The notes beneath the pieces were generated by a model. That model had not been told where the DNA came from, made no database searches, and saw nothing but the letters and a program-made list of their open reading frames with translations. The position numbers were made by a program, and so were the translations under genes. A DNA stretch of 38,950 bases, taken from Plantactinospora alkalitolerans (lineage in GTDB: Bacteria > Actinomycetota > Actinomycetes > Mycobacteriales > Micromonosporaceae). Of this stretch, positions 17,410-25,143 are shown piece by piece. Where the stretch lies: NCBI RefSeq assembly GCF_015690345.1, contig NZ_JADPUN010000130.1:1-38950 (forward strand). Direction: 5' to 3'. Each line of letters starts with the position of its first letter. Within the stretch, counting starts at the first letter, position 1.

Positions 17410-18059
17410 GCGGACTCCGGGTGGTCATCGCCGAGGACTCCGGCGTACTCCGGGACGGGCTCGTCCATCTGCTCACCGACCGGGGGCACCGGGTGCTCGC
17501 CGCGGTCGCGGACGGGGACGAACTGCTGCGCGCCACCGACGAGCACCGGCCCGACGTGGTGATCGTCGACATCCGGATGCCCCCGACCCACACCGACGAG
17601 GGGCTGCGCGCGGCACTCGCCTTGCGGGCCTCGCATCCGGGTACCGGAGTGCTGGTCTTCTCCCAGTACGTGGAGACGACGTACGCGGCCCGACTGCTGG
17701 CGGGCGGCGCGCAGGGCGTCGGGTACCTGCTCAAGGACCGGGTGGCCGACGTCGGCGAGTTCGTCGACGCCCTGACCCGGGTCGCCGCCGGCGCCACGGT
17801 GCTGGACCCGGAGGTGGTCACCCAGCTCCTCGGTACGCCTAAGCGCCCCGACGCACTGGCCGGGCTGACCAGCCGGGAACGTGAGGTGCTCCGGTTGATG
17901 GCCGAGGGGCGCTCGAACACGGCGATCGCCTCGGCGATGTTCTTCAGCGCGGGCGCGGTCGAGAAGCACATCACCAGCATCTTCAGCAAGCTCGGCCTGC
18001 CGCCCTCCGAGGCGGACCACCGGCGGGTCCTCGCGGTCCTCCGCCATCTGGAGTCCTGA
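17406..18059 (+). CDS. NarL/LuxR-family response regulator
   Basis: The 217-residue protein has a receiver domain with phosphoacceptor D55 (VVIVDIRMP), the switch region LVFSQYVETTYA and KD at the end of the fourth turn, then a LuxR-type HTH (LTSREREVLRLMAEGRSNTA). It is paired with the upstream kinase by a GTGA overlap. The likely target is the divergent serine hydrolase promoter at 15905-16128 and possibly its own. No repeat in that region is strong enough for me to call an operator. Confidence 0.93.
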   Translation: MSGLRVVIAEDSGVLRDGLVHLLTDRGHRVLAAVADGDELLRATDEHRPDVVIVDIRMPPTHTDEGLRAALALRASHPGTGVLVFSQYVETTYAARLLAGGAQGVGYLLKDRVADVGEFVDALTRVAAGATVLDPEVVTQLLGTPKRPDALAGLTSREREVLRLMAEGRSNTAIASAMFFSAGAVEKHITSIFSKLGLPPSEADHRRVLAVLRHLES

Positions 18060-18113
18060 CCCGGCCGGGCAGCGCACACACGAAGAGACTGCCGCCGGTA
18101 GCCGTTCAGCCCC

Positions 18114-18141
18114 GTACCGACTGCCCTTCGGCAGGTGGTAC
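18114..18141. terminator. Probable hairpin terminator after the response regulator
   Basis: A 12-bp arm at 18114-18125 pairs with 18130-18141, with two mismatches and a cttc loop (an unusually stable tetraloop type). It is placed 55 bp after the two-component stop and about 100 bp before the large STAND gene. Confidence 0.45.
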
Positions 18142-18242
18142 AGAGGCCGTTTTCGGTCGTTCCTGCGTCGTCGGATGCCAATTGTCCGTCACTCGGGGGT
18201 CTACTGCCGGCTGCGGACGGTGACAGACTGCTGCCTTGACGG

Positions 18243-21200
18243 GTGTCCGCTTCGGATCTGGTGGGTGTCGCCGTGTCGGTCGAGCACAGGGTGGAAGCGT
18301 CCGCGAGGCAGCGGCCGGTACGGGTCTTCATCTCGTACGCCCACGAGTCGGACGAGCACCAGGAGGCGGTCCGGCAACTGTGGACGATGCTGCGGACGAA
18401 GGCACGCATCGACGCGCGGCTGGACCTGGCGATGGCGGACCGGCGCCTCGACTGGGTGACCTGGATGCAGCAGGAGGCGGTCGACGCCGATTTCGTGATT
18501 GTGGTGGCCTCCCCCGCGTACCGGCGACGGGCCGAGGGTGACCCCGAGCCGGACGACGGCCGGGGTGTGCAGTTCGAGGCCGCCCTGCTGCGCGAGCTGT
18601 TCTACACCGACCGGCGGGCCTGGCTGCCGAAACTGCTGCCGGTGGTGCTGCCCGGCCAGTCGGCCGAGGGTGTCCCGCTGTGGCTCAGCCCCCAGACCTG
18701 CACCAGGTACGAGGTCACCGACTTCACCCTCGCCGGGACCGAGGCGCTGGTCCGGACGATCCTCGGCAAGCCCCGGCATCTGGTGCCCGAACTGGGGCCC
18801 GAGCCGGATCTGCCGCCATTGACCGGCGGTGCCGACTCCGCCTCCGAACCCAGCCGGCCGGCCACACCTCTCGCGGTAGGTCTGCGTACCGAGGTGGTGC
18901 TCCGGGTCGCCGAGGTCGACGGGCAGCTCGTCACCGGGCTGACCGTGGCCGGTACGCCGCTGGGCGAACATGCCGCCGGGCTGCCGTACGGGGTCGCCAT
19001 GGTGTGGACGGCGCTGCCCGGCGAGGGCGCGGCGGCGGCGGAGCGGCTGGCGAGCGCGGGACGGCAGTTGACCACCGCGATGTTCGACGAGGGGATGCTG
19101 GGGCACCTGGTCGGATTCGTGCACCACAGTGCGTTCGGCTCCACAGTGGATGTGATCGTGGTCGCCGACGAGACGACGGCCGACCTGCCGTACGAGCTGT
19201 TGCAGTTGCCCGACGGCCGCCCGCTGGTCACCGCGCCCGGGGTGTCCGTCACCCGGCGGCTGGCCGGGGTGACCAGGTCGCCGGCCAGGCCGCTGCCCGG
19301 CCCGTTGAAGATCCTCGCTGCGGTCGCCGCACCGGCCGAGACCCGTACGTCCAATCCGCCGCTCGACGTGGAGGCGGAGATGCAGGCGATCCTGGACTCG
19401 GCCGGTGCGGTGGGCCGCAGCGGTGACGCCCAGGTGACCATCCTCGAGGTCGGCGCGCTGGAGCAGATCGGCCAGGCGCTCCGCGAGGATCAGTACCACG
19501 TGCTGCACCTGTCCGCGCACGGCTCGCCGACCAGCATCGAACTGGAAACCGAGGACGGCGATCCGGTCCAGGTCGACGCGCAGCGGCTCGTCGAGACACT
19601 GCGCGGCAGCGGGCGGCCGTTGCCGCTGATCGTGCTCTCCAGTTGCGCCGGGGCGGCCAGCGAGCAGGGATTGGCGGCGACCCTGGTCCGGCACGGCGCC
19701 GACCGGGTGATCGGGATGCAGACCTCGGTCACCGACGACTACGCCACCGTGCTGGCCGCCGCGCTGTACCGGTCGCTCGTGACCGACCCGTCCGCCTCGG
19801 TCGCGACCGCCCTGGGCCGGGCTCGCCGGGAGGTGGAGGAGCACTACGCGCTGCTGGCCCGCGCCGAGGGTCGGATCCGTCGCCCGGAGTACGCCATCGC
19901 CACACTGCTGGCCGCCGGTGACGATCCTCCGCTCCGCGACCCGGCGCTGACCGCCGAGCCGCTGCGGGAGCCGACCGTCGCCCCGTCCGGCCGGTCCGTC
20001 CGGGAGCTGCCGGTGAACTACCTGATCGGCCGGCGCACCGAACTGCGTACCGTCCTGTCGGTGCTGCGAGGCACACCCGCCGCAGTTGACCGGTTCGGGG
20101 CGGTGTCGGGGGTCGCGGTGACCGGTGTCGGCGGGATCGGCAAGACCGCCGTGGCCGGCCGGACGATCAGCCGACTCCGGCAGCAGAGCTGGGCGGTGGT
20201 GGTGCACGACGGCCGGTGGAACCCTCCGCAACTGTTCGGCGCCACCGCCGATGCCCTGCTGGCGACCCCGGGCGGGGCCGAGGTGTCCCGGGCGTTGGCC
20301 GATCCCGGGGTCGACGACGGGGTCAAGCTCCAGATCATCACCGATCTGCTGGCGCAGGTACGGCTGGTGCTGGTCTTCGACGACTTCGAGCAGAACCTGA
20401 CCTCCGGCGGACACGCCTTCAGCGATCCTGCGTTCGAGGGGGTCTTCACCGCCCTGTGCGACGCCGCCGACGAGGGACGGTTGCTGGTCACCTGCCGTCA
20501 CCCGGTCCCCGGCCACGACGCCACGCTCCTGCACCTGCCGATGCCGCCGTTGACCCCCAGCGAGCTTCGCCGGATGTTCCTCCGACTGCCGGGCCTGCGA
20601 AGTTTGGAAGCCGACGACCGGCGGCTGGTCGCCAGAACCATCGGCGGCCACCCCCGGCTGATCGAGTTCGTCGACGCCCTGCTCCGCGACGGCCGCAGCA
20701 ATCTGAGGTTCGTCGCCGCGAAGCTGCGTACCGTCGCCCGGAACCACCACGTCGACCTGGCTCCCGGGCGCAATCCTCGGCAGGTGGTCAGCCAGGCGGT
20801 GCTGCTCGGCAGCCGCGACATCCTGCTCGAAGAACTGCTCACCCACGTCAGTGACGAGGAACGGGAGTTGCTGCTACAAGCCGCGCTGTCGTCCGTACCG
20901 TTGGCCCTGCCCGACCTCGCCTTCGCCCGCTATGGCGACACCCCGACCGAAGGTCAACAGCAGAAGACCACCGAGTACGCCCACCGACTCCTCGATCTCA
21001 CCCTCTTCTCCCCCGCACCCGAGGATCAGGTCACCGTCCATCCGTGGATCAGCGAAGCCCTTCGCCCGCACCAGGGTGAAGAGTTGGCAGAGCGGCACGA
21101 TCGCGCGTACCGGATGCACCATCAACATCTGACCGGTGAACGGGGCAGGTTCGACGACATCGTCGAGGCCGGTCGACATCTCGCGGCCCTCGCCCGGTAC

Positions 21201-22556
21201 GACGAACTCACCGGCCTGGGTCTCATGGCGCCGCGCCTCGGTATCGGCACGCTGGCCACCGCCGCCCTGCTCGGTGAGCTGACGGCCGCGATTCCCACCG
21301 ATCACCGCGGTCACCAGATCCTGCTCGGCCGCGAGGCCGTGGCGCTACTGGCGGCTGGCAACCTCCGTGCCGGTGGGGAACGTCTCCACCGCCTGCACCG
21401 AGCCAACGGGCAACGCGTCGAGGCCGACCCCGACAACGCCGAAGCCCAACGAAGCCTATTCGTCTCCCACAACAACCTGGGCAACCTGGCGATGACGCTC
21501 GGCGACACCACCACCGCCAGCAACCACTACCGCAACAGCCTCACCATCGCCCAATACCTCGCCGAAACCAACCCCAGCAACGCCCAAGCCCAACGAGACC
21601 TGTCCATCTCCCACAACAAGCTGGGCAACCTGGCGATGACGCTCGGCGACACCACCACCGCCAGCAACCACTACCTTGCCGACCTCACGATCGCCCAACA
21701 CCTCGCCGAAACCGACCCCGGCAACGCCCAAGCCCAACGAGACCTGTCCGTCACCCACGGGAAGCTCGGCGACCTGGCGATGACGCTCGGCGACACCACC
21801 ACCGCCAGCAACCACTACCTTGCCGACCTCACGATCGCCCAACACCTCGCCGAAACCAACCCCAGCAACGCCCAAGCCCAACGAGACCTGTCCGTCACCC
21901 ACGAGAAGCTCGGCGAGCTGGCGATGACGCTCGGCGACACCACCGCCGCCAGCAACCACTACCGCAACAGCCTCACCATCCGCCAACACCTCGCCGAACC
22001 CGACCCCAGCAACGCCCAAGCCCAACGAGACCTGTCCATCTCCCACAACAAGCTCGGCGACCTGGCGATGACGCTCGGCGACACCACCGCCGCCAGCAAC
22101 CACTACCGCAACAGCCTCACCATCCGCCAACACCTCGCCGAAACCGACCCCAGCAACGCCCAAGCCCAACGAGACCTGTCCGTCTCCCACAACAGACTTG
22201 GCGACCTGGCGATGACGCTCGGCGACACCACCACCGCCAGCAACCACTACCTTGCCGACCTCACGATCGCCCAACACCTCGCCGAAACCAACCCCGACAA
22301 CGCCCAAACCCAACGAGACCTGTCCATCTCCCACAACAGACTCGGCGACCTGGCGATGACGCTCGGCGACACCACGACCGCCAGCAACCACTACCGCAAC
22401 AGCCTCACCATCCGCCAACACCTCGCCGAAAGAGACCCCAGCAACGCCCAAGCCCAACGAGAGATGGCAATGCTCAGGGACAAGCTGTCCGGGCTCGTGT
22501 CCGTACCGGCTCAGCCAGGGCCGCCCGACCACGACCGTCAGGCGGGTCAGCGGTAG
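18243..22556 (+). CDS. SEFIR-CHAT-STAND NTPase-TPR protein, candidate immune effector/sensor
   Basis: This 1437-residue protein is a stack of signalling modules. Residues 26-178 are a SEFIR/TIR-like domain (VRVFISYAHESDEH, DWVTWM, VIVVASPAY, and E112 near the position of the TIR catalytic acid). Residues about 290-560 are a CHAT caspase-like domain with H426 (YHVLHLSAHGS) and C468 (PLIVLSSCAGA) as the dyad. Residues about 600-820 are a STAND P-loop NTPase with Walker A GVGGIGKT (K634), Walker B LVFDD (D713, D714) and a GHPRL motif. A helical arm and seven 48-residue TPR units (1068-1403) follow. Such architectures sense a trigger through the repeats, oligomerise through the NTPase and activate the N-terminal effectors. 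The start is uncertain: GTG codons at 18243, 18261, 18273 and 18291 are all possible and none has a strong ribosome site; the domain begins at residue 26. No partner gene is obvious. Confidence 0.9.
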   Translation: MSASDLVGVAVSVEHRVEASARQRPVRVFISYAHESDEHQEAVRQLWTMLRTKARIDARLDLAMADRRLDWVTWMQQEAVDADFVIVVASPAYRRRAEGDPEPDDGRGVQFEAALLRELFYTDRRAWLPKLLPVVLPGQSAEGVPLWLSPQTCTRYEVTDFTLAGTEALVRTILGKPRHLVPELGPEPDLPPLTGGADSASEPSRPATPLAVGLRTEVVLRVAEVDGQLVTGLTVAGTPLGEHAAGLPYGVAMVWTALPGEGAAAAERLASAGRQLTTAMFDEGMLGHLVGFVHHSAFGSTVDVIVVADETTADLPYELLQLPDGRPLVTAPGVSVTRRLAGVTRSPARPLPGPLKILAAVAAPAETRTSNPPLDVEAEMQAILDSAGAVGRSGDAQVTILEVGALEQIGQALREDQYHVLHLSAHGSPTSIELETEDGDPVQVDAQRLVETLRGSGRPLPLIVLSSCAGAASEQGLAATLVRHGADRVIGMQTSVTDDYATVLAAALYRSLVTDPSASVATALGRARREVEEHYALLARAEGRIRRPEYAIATLLAAGDDPPLRDPALTAEPLREPTVAPSGRSVRELPVNYLIGRRTELRTVLSVLRGTPAAVDRFGAVSGVAVTGVGGIGKTAVAGRTISRLRQQSWAVVVHDGRWNPPQLFGATADALLATPGGAEVSRALADPGVDDGVKLQIITDLLAQVRLVLVFDDFEQNLTSGGHAFSDPAFEGVFTALCDAADEGRLLVTCRHPVPGHDATLLHLPMPPLTPSELRRMFLRLPGLRSLEADDRRLVARTIGGHPRLIEFVDALLRDGRSNLRFVAAKLRTVARNHHVDLAPGRNPRQVVSQAVLLGSRDILLEELLTHVSDEERELLLQAALSSVPLALPDLAFARYGDTPTEGQQQKTTEYAHRLLDLTLFSPAPEDQVTVHPWISEALRPHQGEELAERHDRAYRMHHQHLTGERGRFDDIVEAGRHLAALARYDELTGLGLMAPRLGIGTLATAALLGELTAAIPTDHRGHQILLGREAVALLAAGNLRAGGERLHRLHRANGQRVEADPDNAEAQRSLFVSHNNLGNLAMTLGDTTTASNHYRNSLTIAQYLAETNPSNAQAQRDLSISHNKLGNLAMTLGDTTTASNHYLADLTIAQHLAETDPGNAQAQRDLSVTHGKLGDLAMTLGDTTTASNHYLADLTIAQHLAETNPSNAQAQRDLSVTHEKLGELAMTLGDTTAASNHYRNSLTIRQHLAEPDPSNAQAQRDLSISHNKLGDLAMTLGDTTAASNHYRNSLTIRQHLAETDPSNAQAQRDLSVSHNRLGDLAMTLGDTTTASNHYLADLTIAQHLAETNPDNAQTQRDLSISHNRLGDLAMTLGDTTTASNHYRNSLTIRQHLAERDPSNAQAQREMAMLRDKLSGLVSVPAQPGPPDHDRQAGQR
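21444..22451 (+). repeat. Seven 144-bp tandem repeats encoding TPR units
   Basis: Exactly seven 144-bp units (48 codons) start at 21444, followed by a degenerate start of an eighth. Each begins with an Ala/Thr-Gln-Arg segment and contains the invariant LAMTLGDTT. The DNA is nearly identical even at synonymous positions. Two versions of the second helix alternate: RNSLTI (units 1, 4, 5, 7) and LADLTI (units 2, 3, 6). The section is G-poor on the plus strand, unlike the rest of the gene. The copy number could be misassembled from short reads. Confidence 0.95.
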
Positions 22557-22628
22557 GAGCCACCAGCCGAGCGTTGCCCAAGTTCGCCACCTGCACAGAG
22601 AAGACCCGTCAGCCCACTCCGGTGGTTC

Positions 22629-22823
22629 TCATTCGATGGCCACGGCAGGTGACTCGGGCGACGGCACCGGTTCAACCGTTGAGCAGACCGGGCAGGCGCA
22701 CCGCTTCGTGCGTACGGTGGGACCCCAGCCCGTGATCACGGCACCGGGGCAACCGTGCGGGGCGTCGCTCGCCGGTGGCCGTACCGCGAGAAAACATGGC
22801 ATGCAGACGGTCGTGTCGGTCAC
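22629..22823 (-). CDS. Small cysteine-rich protein, third of a coupled trio
   Basis: This 64-residue protein begins at a GTG at 22823 that overlaps the stop of the preceding gene as GTGA. Six cysteines are arranged as CMPC near the N-terminus, one after HG, and a C-terminal CACPVC group, which looks like a zinc-ribbon or knuckle. There is no signal peptide or membrane helix. I do not recognise the family. Its position at the end of a regulator-linked trio suggests it works with the other small proteins. The reading frame is supported mainly by the overlap and the spaced cysteines. Confidence 0.5.
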   Translation of the reverse strand: MTDTTVCMPCFLAVRPPASDAPHGCPGAVITGWGPTVRTKRCACPVCSTVEPVPSPESPAVAIE

Positions 22824-23248
22824 CCGGGCCCCGCCGGGCGCGCGGCGACCTCGCGGGCCTGGGCGTCCGCCGCCGCGTCGGCGGCCCGGACGGCGATCGC
22901 GATGGACGTCCCCGGCACCAGCAGGCGGTCCGGCGGCGGCATCGGGACGGGGAGGTAGTCGTCGCCGATCAGGTCGAGGTACGCGCAGGCGGCGAGCAGT
23001 GCCGGACAGTCGGGCGTTCGGCAGATCCGGCAGCCGTCCTCGGTTGGCCAGTGCTCGGCGAGGATCCGCCTGGCGGCGCTGGCCAGGTCGTGCTGGACGG
23101 TCCGACGGATCGCCCAGGGAAGCAGGGCGCAGCCGTCCGGCCCGTCGGGACCGCACCCCCAGCACCGGCCGCCGTCGCGGTGCACCCTGATCACGAGCCG
23201 CTCGACGGCCTGCCCCCGGTGGTCCTGGACACGGCGGTCGTCGGTCAT
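22820..23248 (-). CDS. Unrecognised cysteine-containing small protein, second of a coupled trio
   Basis: The 142-residue protein starts at an ATG at 23248 that overlaps the previous stop as ATGA. It ends by overlapping the next start as GTGA. Cysteine pairs (RCWGCG and CRICRTPDC) flank a helical middle (WAIRRTVQHDLASAARRILA), a likely zinc-binding arrangement. A Pro-rich turn (YLPVPMPPPDRLL) and an Ala-rich C-terminal helix follow. The composition is that of a soluble cytoplasmic protein. I do not recognise the family and assign no function. The frame extends upstream without a stop to 23701, but the overlap and the change in composition support the ATG at 23248. Confidence 0.6.
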   Translation of the reverse strand: MTDDRRVQDHRGQAVERLVIRVHRDGGRCWGCGPDGPDGCALLPWAIRRTVQHDLASAARRILAEHWPTEDGCRICRTPDCPALLAACAYLDLIGDDYLPVPMPPPDRLLVPGTSIAIAVRAADAAADAQAREVAARPAGPG

Positions 23249-23478
23249 CTGGAAGCACCAGACCGGCGGTAACCGCGAAACTGGCCGTACGTGGTCAGCG
23301 GGTTGCCGCCGATCACCGTCGGCTCGGCGCCCGCCGGATCCGCTGCGGGCTCGCCATCCGGCTGCTCGGCCGGGGCCGCGCCTCGGGCATAACAACCACG
23401 CTGGTCGGCGTACGCCGTCGCCGGTCCCACCGCGTCGAGAACGGAATCGGGCCGTCGGTTCCACCACCACCTGCGCAC
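23245..23478 (-). CDS. Unrecognised 77-residue protein, first of a coupled trio
   Basis: A GTG at 23478 with a GAGG ribosome site nine bases upstream opens a 77-codon frame whose stop overlaps the next ATG as ATGA. The N-terminus is striking (RRWWWNRRPDS). A single Cys lies in DQRGCYARG, the middle is Pro/Ala/Glu-rich and presumably disordered, and the end is basic (FRGYRRSG). It has no membrane helix. I do not recognise it. Support is the ribosome site and the overlap. It follows the XRE regulator gene on the same strand by 223 bp that contain a hairpin. Confidence 0.45.
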   Translation of the reverse strand: MRRWWWNRRPDSVLDAVGPATAYADQRGCYARGAAPAEQPDGEPAADPAGAEPTVIGGNPLTTYGQFRGYRRSGASR

Positions 23479-23555
23479 CGTCGATCACCTCGTCCTGGCT
23501 GCTGGGAGCACGGCGGCCGGGTCCACCGGACTCCGACCACCGCACCCGTTCCGGG

Positions 23556-23592
23556 GGTGCGGGACCCAGAAGGGGAAACCGGGTCCCGCACC
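23556..23592. terminator. Hairpin between the XRE regulator gene and the small-gene trio
   Basis: A perfect 12-bp stem (ggtgcgggaccc at 23556-23567 with 23581-23592) closes a 13-nt purine-rich loop. It lies after the regulator stop when read on the minus strand, so it could end that transcript or attenuate entry into the trio. The rest of 23479-23701 holds no convincing gene. Confidence 0.6.
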
Positions 23593-23701
23593 GGCAGGGT
23601 GGACGCAGCGCGCGGCCGTACCGTTTGCCGACAGAGGTCGTGACGTCGCGTCCACCACAGAAGGTATTGGAGGCGTGACGGAGGATGATTGCGTCCCGCA
23701 A

Positions 23702-24865
23702 TCAGGCGATCTGGTGTTCCAGTCCGACGATCGCGGCAGCGCGACGCATGGGCTTACCGATCGCATTCTTTCTCGTCCTGCGCATGACCACGGCAATACT
23801 GTCGCGGATCGTAGGACGCAACCGGATGAACTGTGGCGCTATCGCCTCGGCGCGAAGGAATGCGGCAACCGCCTCATCGTCCCGGCCCTGACTCACGAGC
23901 GCCTGCCCGAGGTCCAGGTAGAAGGGTGCCTGCCTGATCGCCAGCGGGATCCGCTCCGGCACGACCGACGCCGCCCCTTCGATGGCCAGCGCCGGTTCGC
24001 CGAGTTCCAACTGCACCGCCAGGCGCCAGATCCCGACGTTGGTCGGACCGAACGCGAATCGGGCCAGTCCCAGGTTCTCCGGTTCGCCCAGCGAGTCGGC
24101 GGCGTCCTGTGCCTCCCGAAGGTGTTCCAGCGCGTCGTCCGGCCGCCGGTCGACGGCCGACCGCAGCGCGGCGTAGAGGTGCAGCATTCCGTAGACCTGG
24201 CGTACCTGCGGGTCAACCGTGCCGGCTTGGAGGTCATCGGCCATCCGCTGGGCCCGCGTGGTGGGGACGGTGGACAGCTCGGGCGGCAGGCTCAGAATCC
24301 GGATGAACTCCGCCACGCCGATCCACGCCGGATCCTGCACCGCTTCGGCCCCGAGGACCGCGAGCCGGGCCGCGTCCCGAGCGAGATCCGGATAGCCGAG
24401 GTGTTTGAGCGTGAATACCGCGACGTGGCACACCTGGACAAGGTCCGGACCGTTCAGCCCACCGAGCAGGGCGGGCAGCATGGGAGCGGCGGTGGCGAAG
24501 TCGTACGCGCCGCCGGCCTCCATCAGCCTCTCCACGCTGCCGGAAGGCGGACGGATCTCGCCCACCTCGCGCCTGATCAGCGCCTCGCGGATGGCGGGAA
24601 CACTCGCCGCAGCCGTGGCCTTCGCCGGGGCGGTCGGGTCACCGGGTTGGCCGGTCAGTTCCGAGACGGAGAGGCTGAGTGCACCGGCCAGGGCCACCAG
24701 GGTGGCGCGTCGGTCGACGGGACGCTCCCCGCGTTCGATCTGGCTCAGGTACGGCTGACTCAGGCCGGCAAGCCCCGCCAGGGCCCGCTGTGTCTTGCCC
24801 CGGCGTTTCCGCCAGTACGCGACCTGCTCGCCGATGAACAGTTCTTCACCAATCGTGGCTGGCAT
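23702..24865 (-). CDS. XRE-family HTH regulator with TPR-like sensor region
   Basis: The 387-residue protein has an N-terminal Cro/C1-type HTH at about residues 12-70 (LAGLSQPYLSQIERGERP is the recognition part) and a long all-helical C-terminal region with TPR-like helix pairs (for example LGQALVSQGRDDEAVAAFLRA). Actinomycete regulators of this build often respond to a peptide or protein ligand bound by the TPR region. The ATG at 24865 has GGGAG seven bases upstream. Possible targets are the small-gene trio downstream and the divergent EamA exporter gene. The ligand cannot be told from sequence. Confidence 0.88.
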   Translation of the reverse strand: MPATIGEELFIGEQVAYWRKRRGKTQRALAGLAGLSQPYLSQIERGERPVDRRATLVALAGALSLSVSELTGQPGDPTAPAKATAAASVPAIREALIRREVGEIRPPSGSVERLMEAGGAYDFATAAPMLPALLGGLNGPDLVQVCHVAVFTLKHLGYPDLARDAARLAVLGAEAVQDPAWIGVAEFIRILSLPPELSTVPTTRAQRMADDLQAGTVDPQVRQVYGMLHLYAALRSAVDRRPDDALEHLREAQDAADSLGEPENLGLARFAFGPTNVGIWRLAVQLELGEPALAIEGAASVVPERIPLAIRQAPFYLDLGQALVSQGRDDEAVAAFLRAEAIAPQFIRLRPTIRDSIAVVMRRTRKNAIGKPMRRAAAIVGLEHQIA

Positions 24866-24868
24866 CCG

Positions 24869-25111
24869 CTACTCCCGAAGAGGCTGCGGCGGTGCGCCAC
24901 CGACGGTTGGAGCAGGGCGACGCAGCCGCCAGTTCGGACGGTACACGCCAGCAACCGCACACAGCGGAACGGCGAGGTTACGCGTTCCTGCGCTCCGGTC
25001 GGAGCCCGCCATGGCAGCCCGAACCAATTTCCACTGATCCTCTTCGATTAGTACCGCGAGTGAACGTAGAAAGTCACCTGTCTCCTGCGGCAAACTCGAC
25101 ACCTGGGACAA
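24869..25111 (-). CDS. Possible small ORF directly upstream of the XRE regulator
   Basis: A TTG-initiated frame of 80 codons ends three bases before the regulator ATG. The first 35 residues form a plausible amphipathic helix (GDFLRSLAVLIEEDQWKLVR) and use A/T-ending codons such as TTT, CTA, CGT and TCA that are rare in neighbouring genes. The rest is Arg/Pro-rich and less protein-like. It could be a leader peptide, a remnant of a gene or chance. TTG starts are uncommon and I see no strong ribosome site. Confidence 0.25.
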   Translation of the reverse strand: MSQVSSLPQETGDFLRSLAVLIEEDQWKLVRAAMAGSDRSAGTRNLAVPLCAVAGVYRPNWRLRRPAPTVGGAPPQPLRE

Positions 25112-25143
25112 CCCGCCGGTAACCGACTCGGGGAAGAGGCGGA

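Noticed and set aside
18201-20846. Minus-strand open frame of about 880 codons opposite the SEFIR-CHAT-STAND gene
   Set aside because: It has no recognisable motif and a Gln/Arg/Gly shadow composition, while the plus strand has clear catalytic motifs.
21456-22532. Minus-strand repetitive frame opposite the TPR array
   Set aside because: Its periodic Val/Gly-rich sequence simply mirrors the 144-bp TPR repeats on the plus strand.
23479-23701. Possible gene between the XRE regulator and the small trio (TTG start at 23701)
   Set aside because: The frame gives Arg/Pro/Gly-rich sequence without ribosome site or motif, and a strong hairpin lies within it.
22557-25143. Considered as part of a wider defence island with the SEFIR-CHAT gene
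   Set aside because: No known defence gene, integrase or transposase is present, and the XRE set is on the opposite strand. A functional link cannot be supported from this window.
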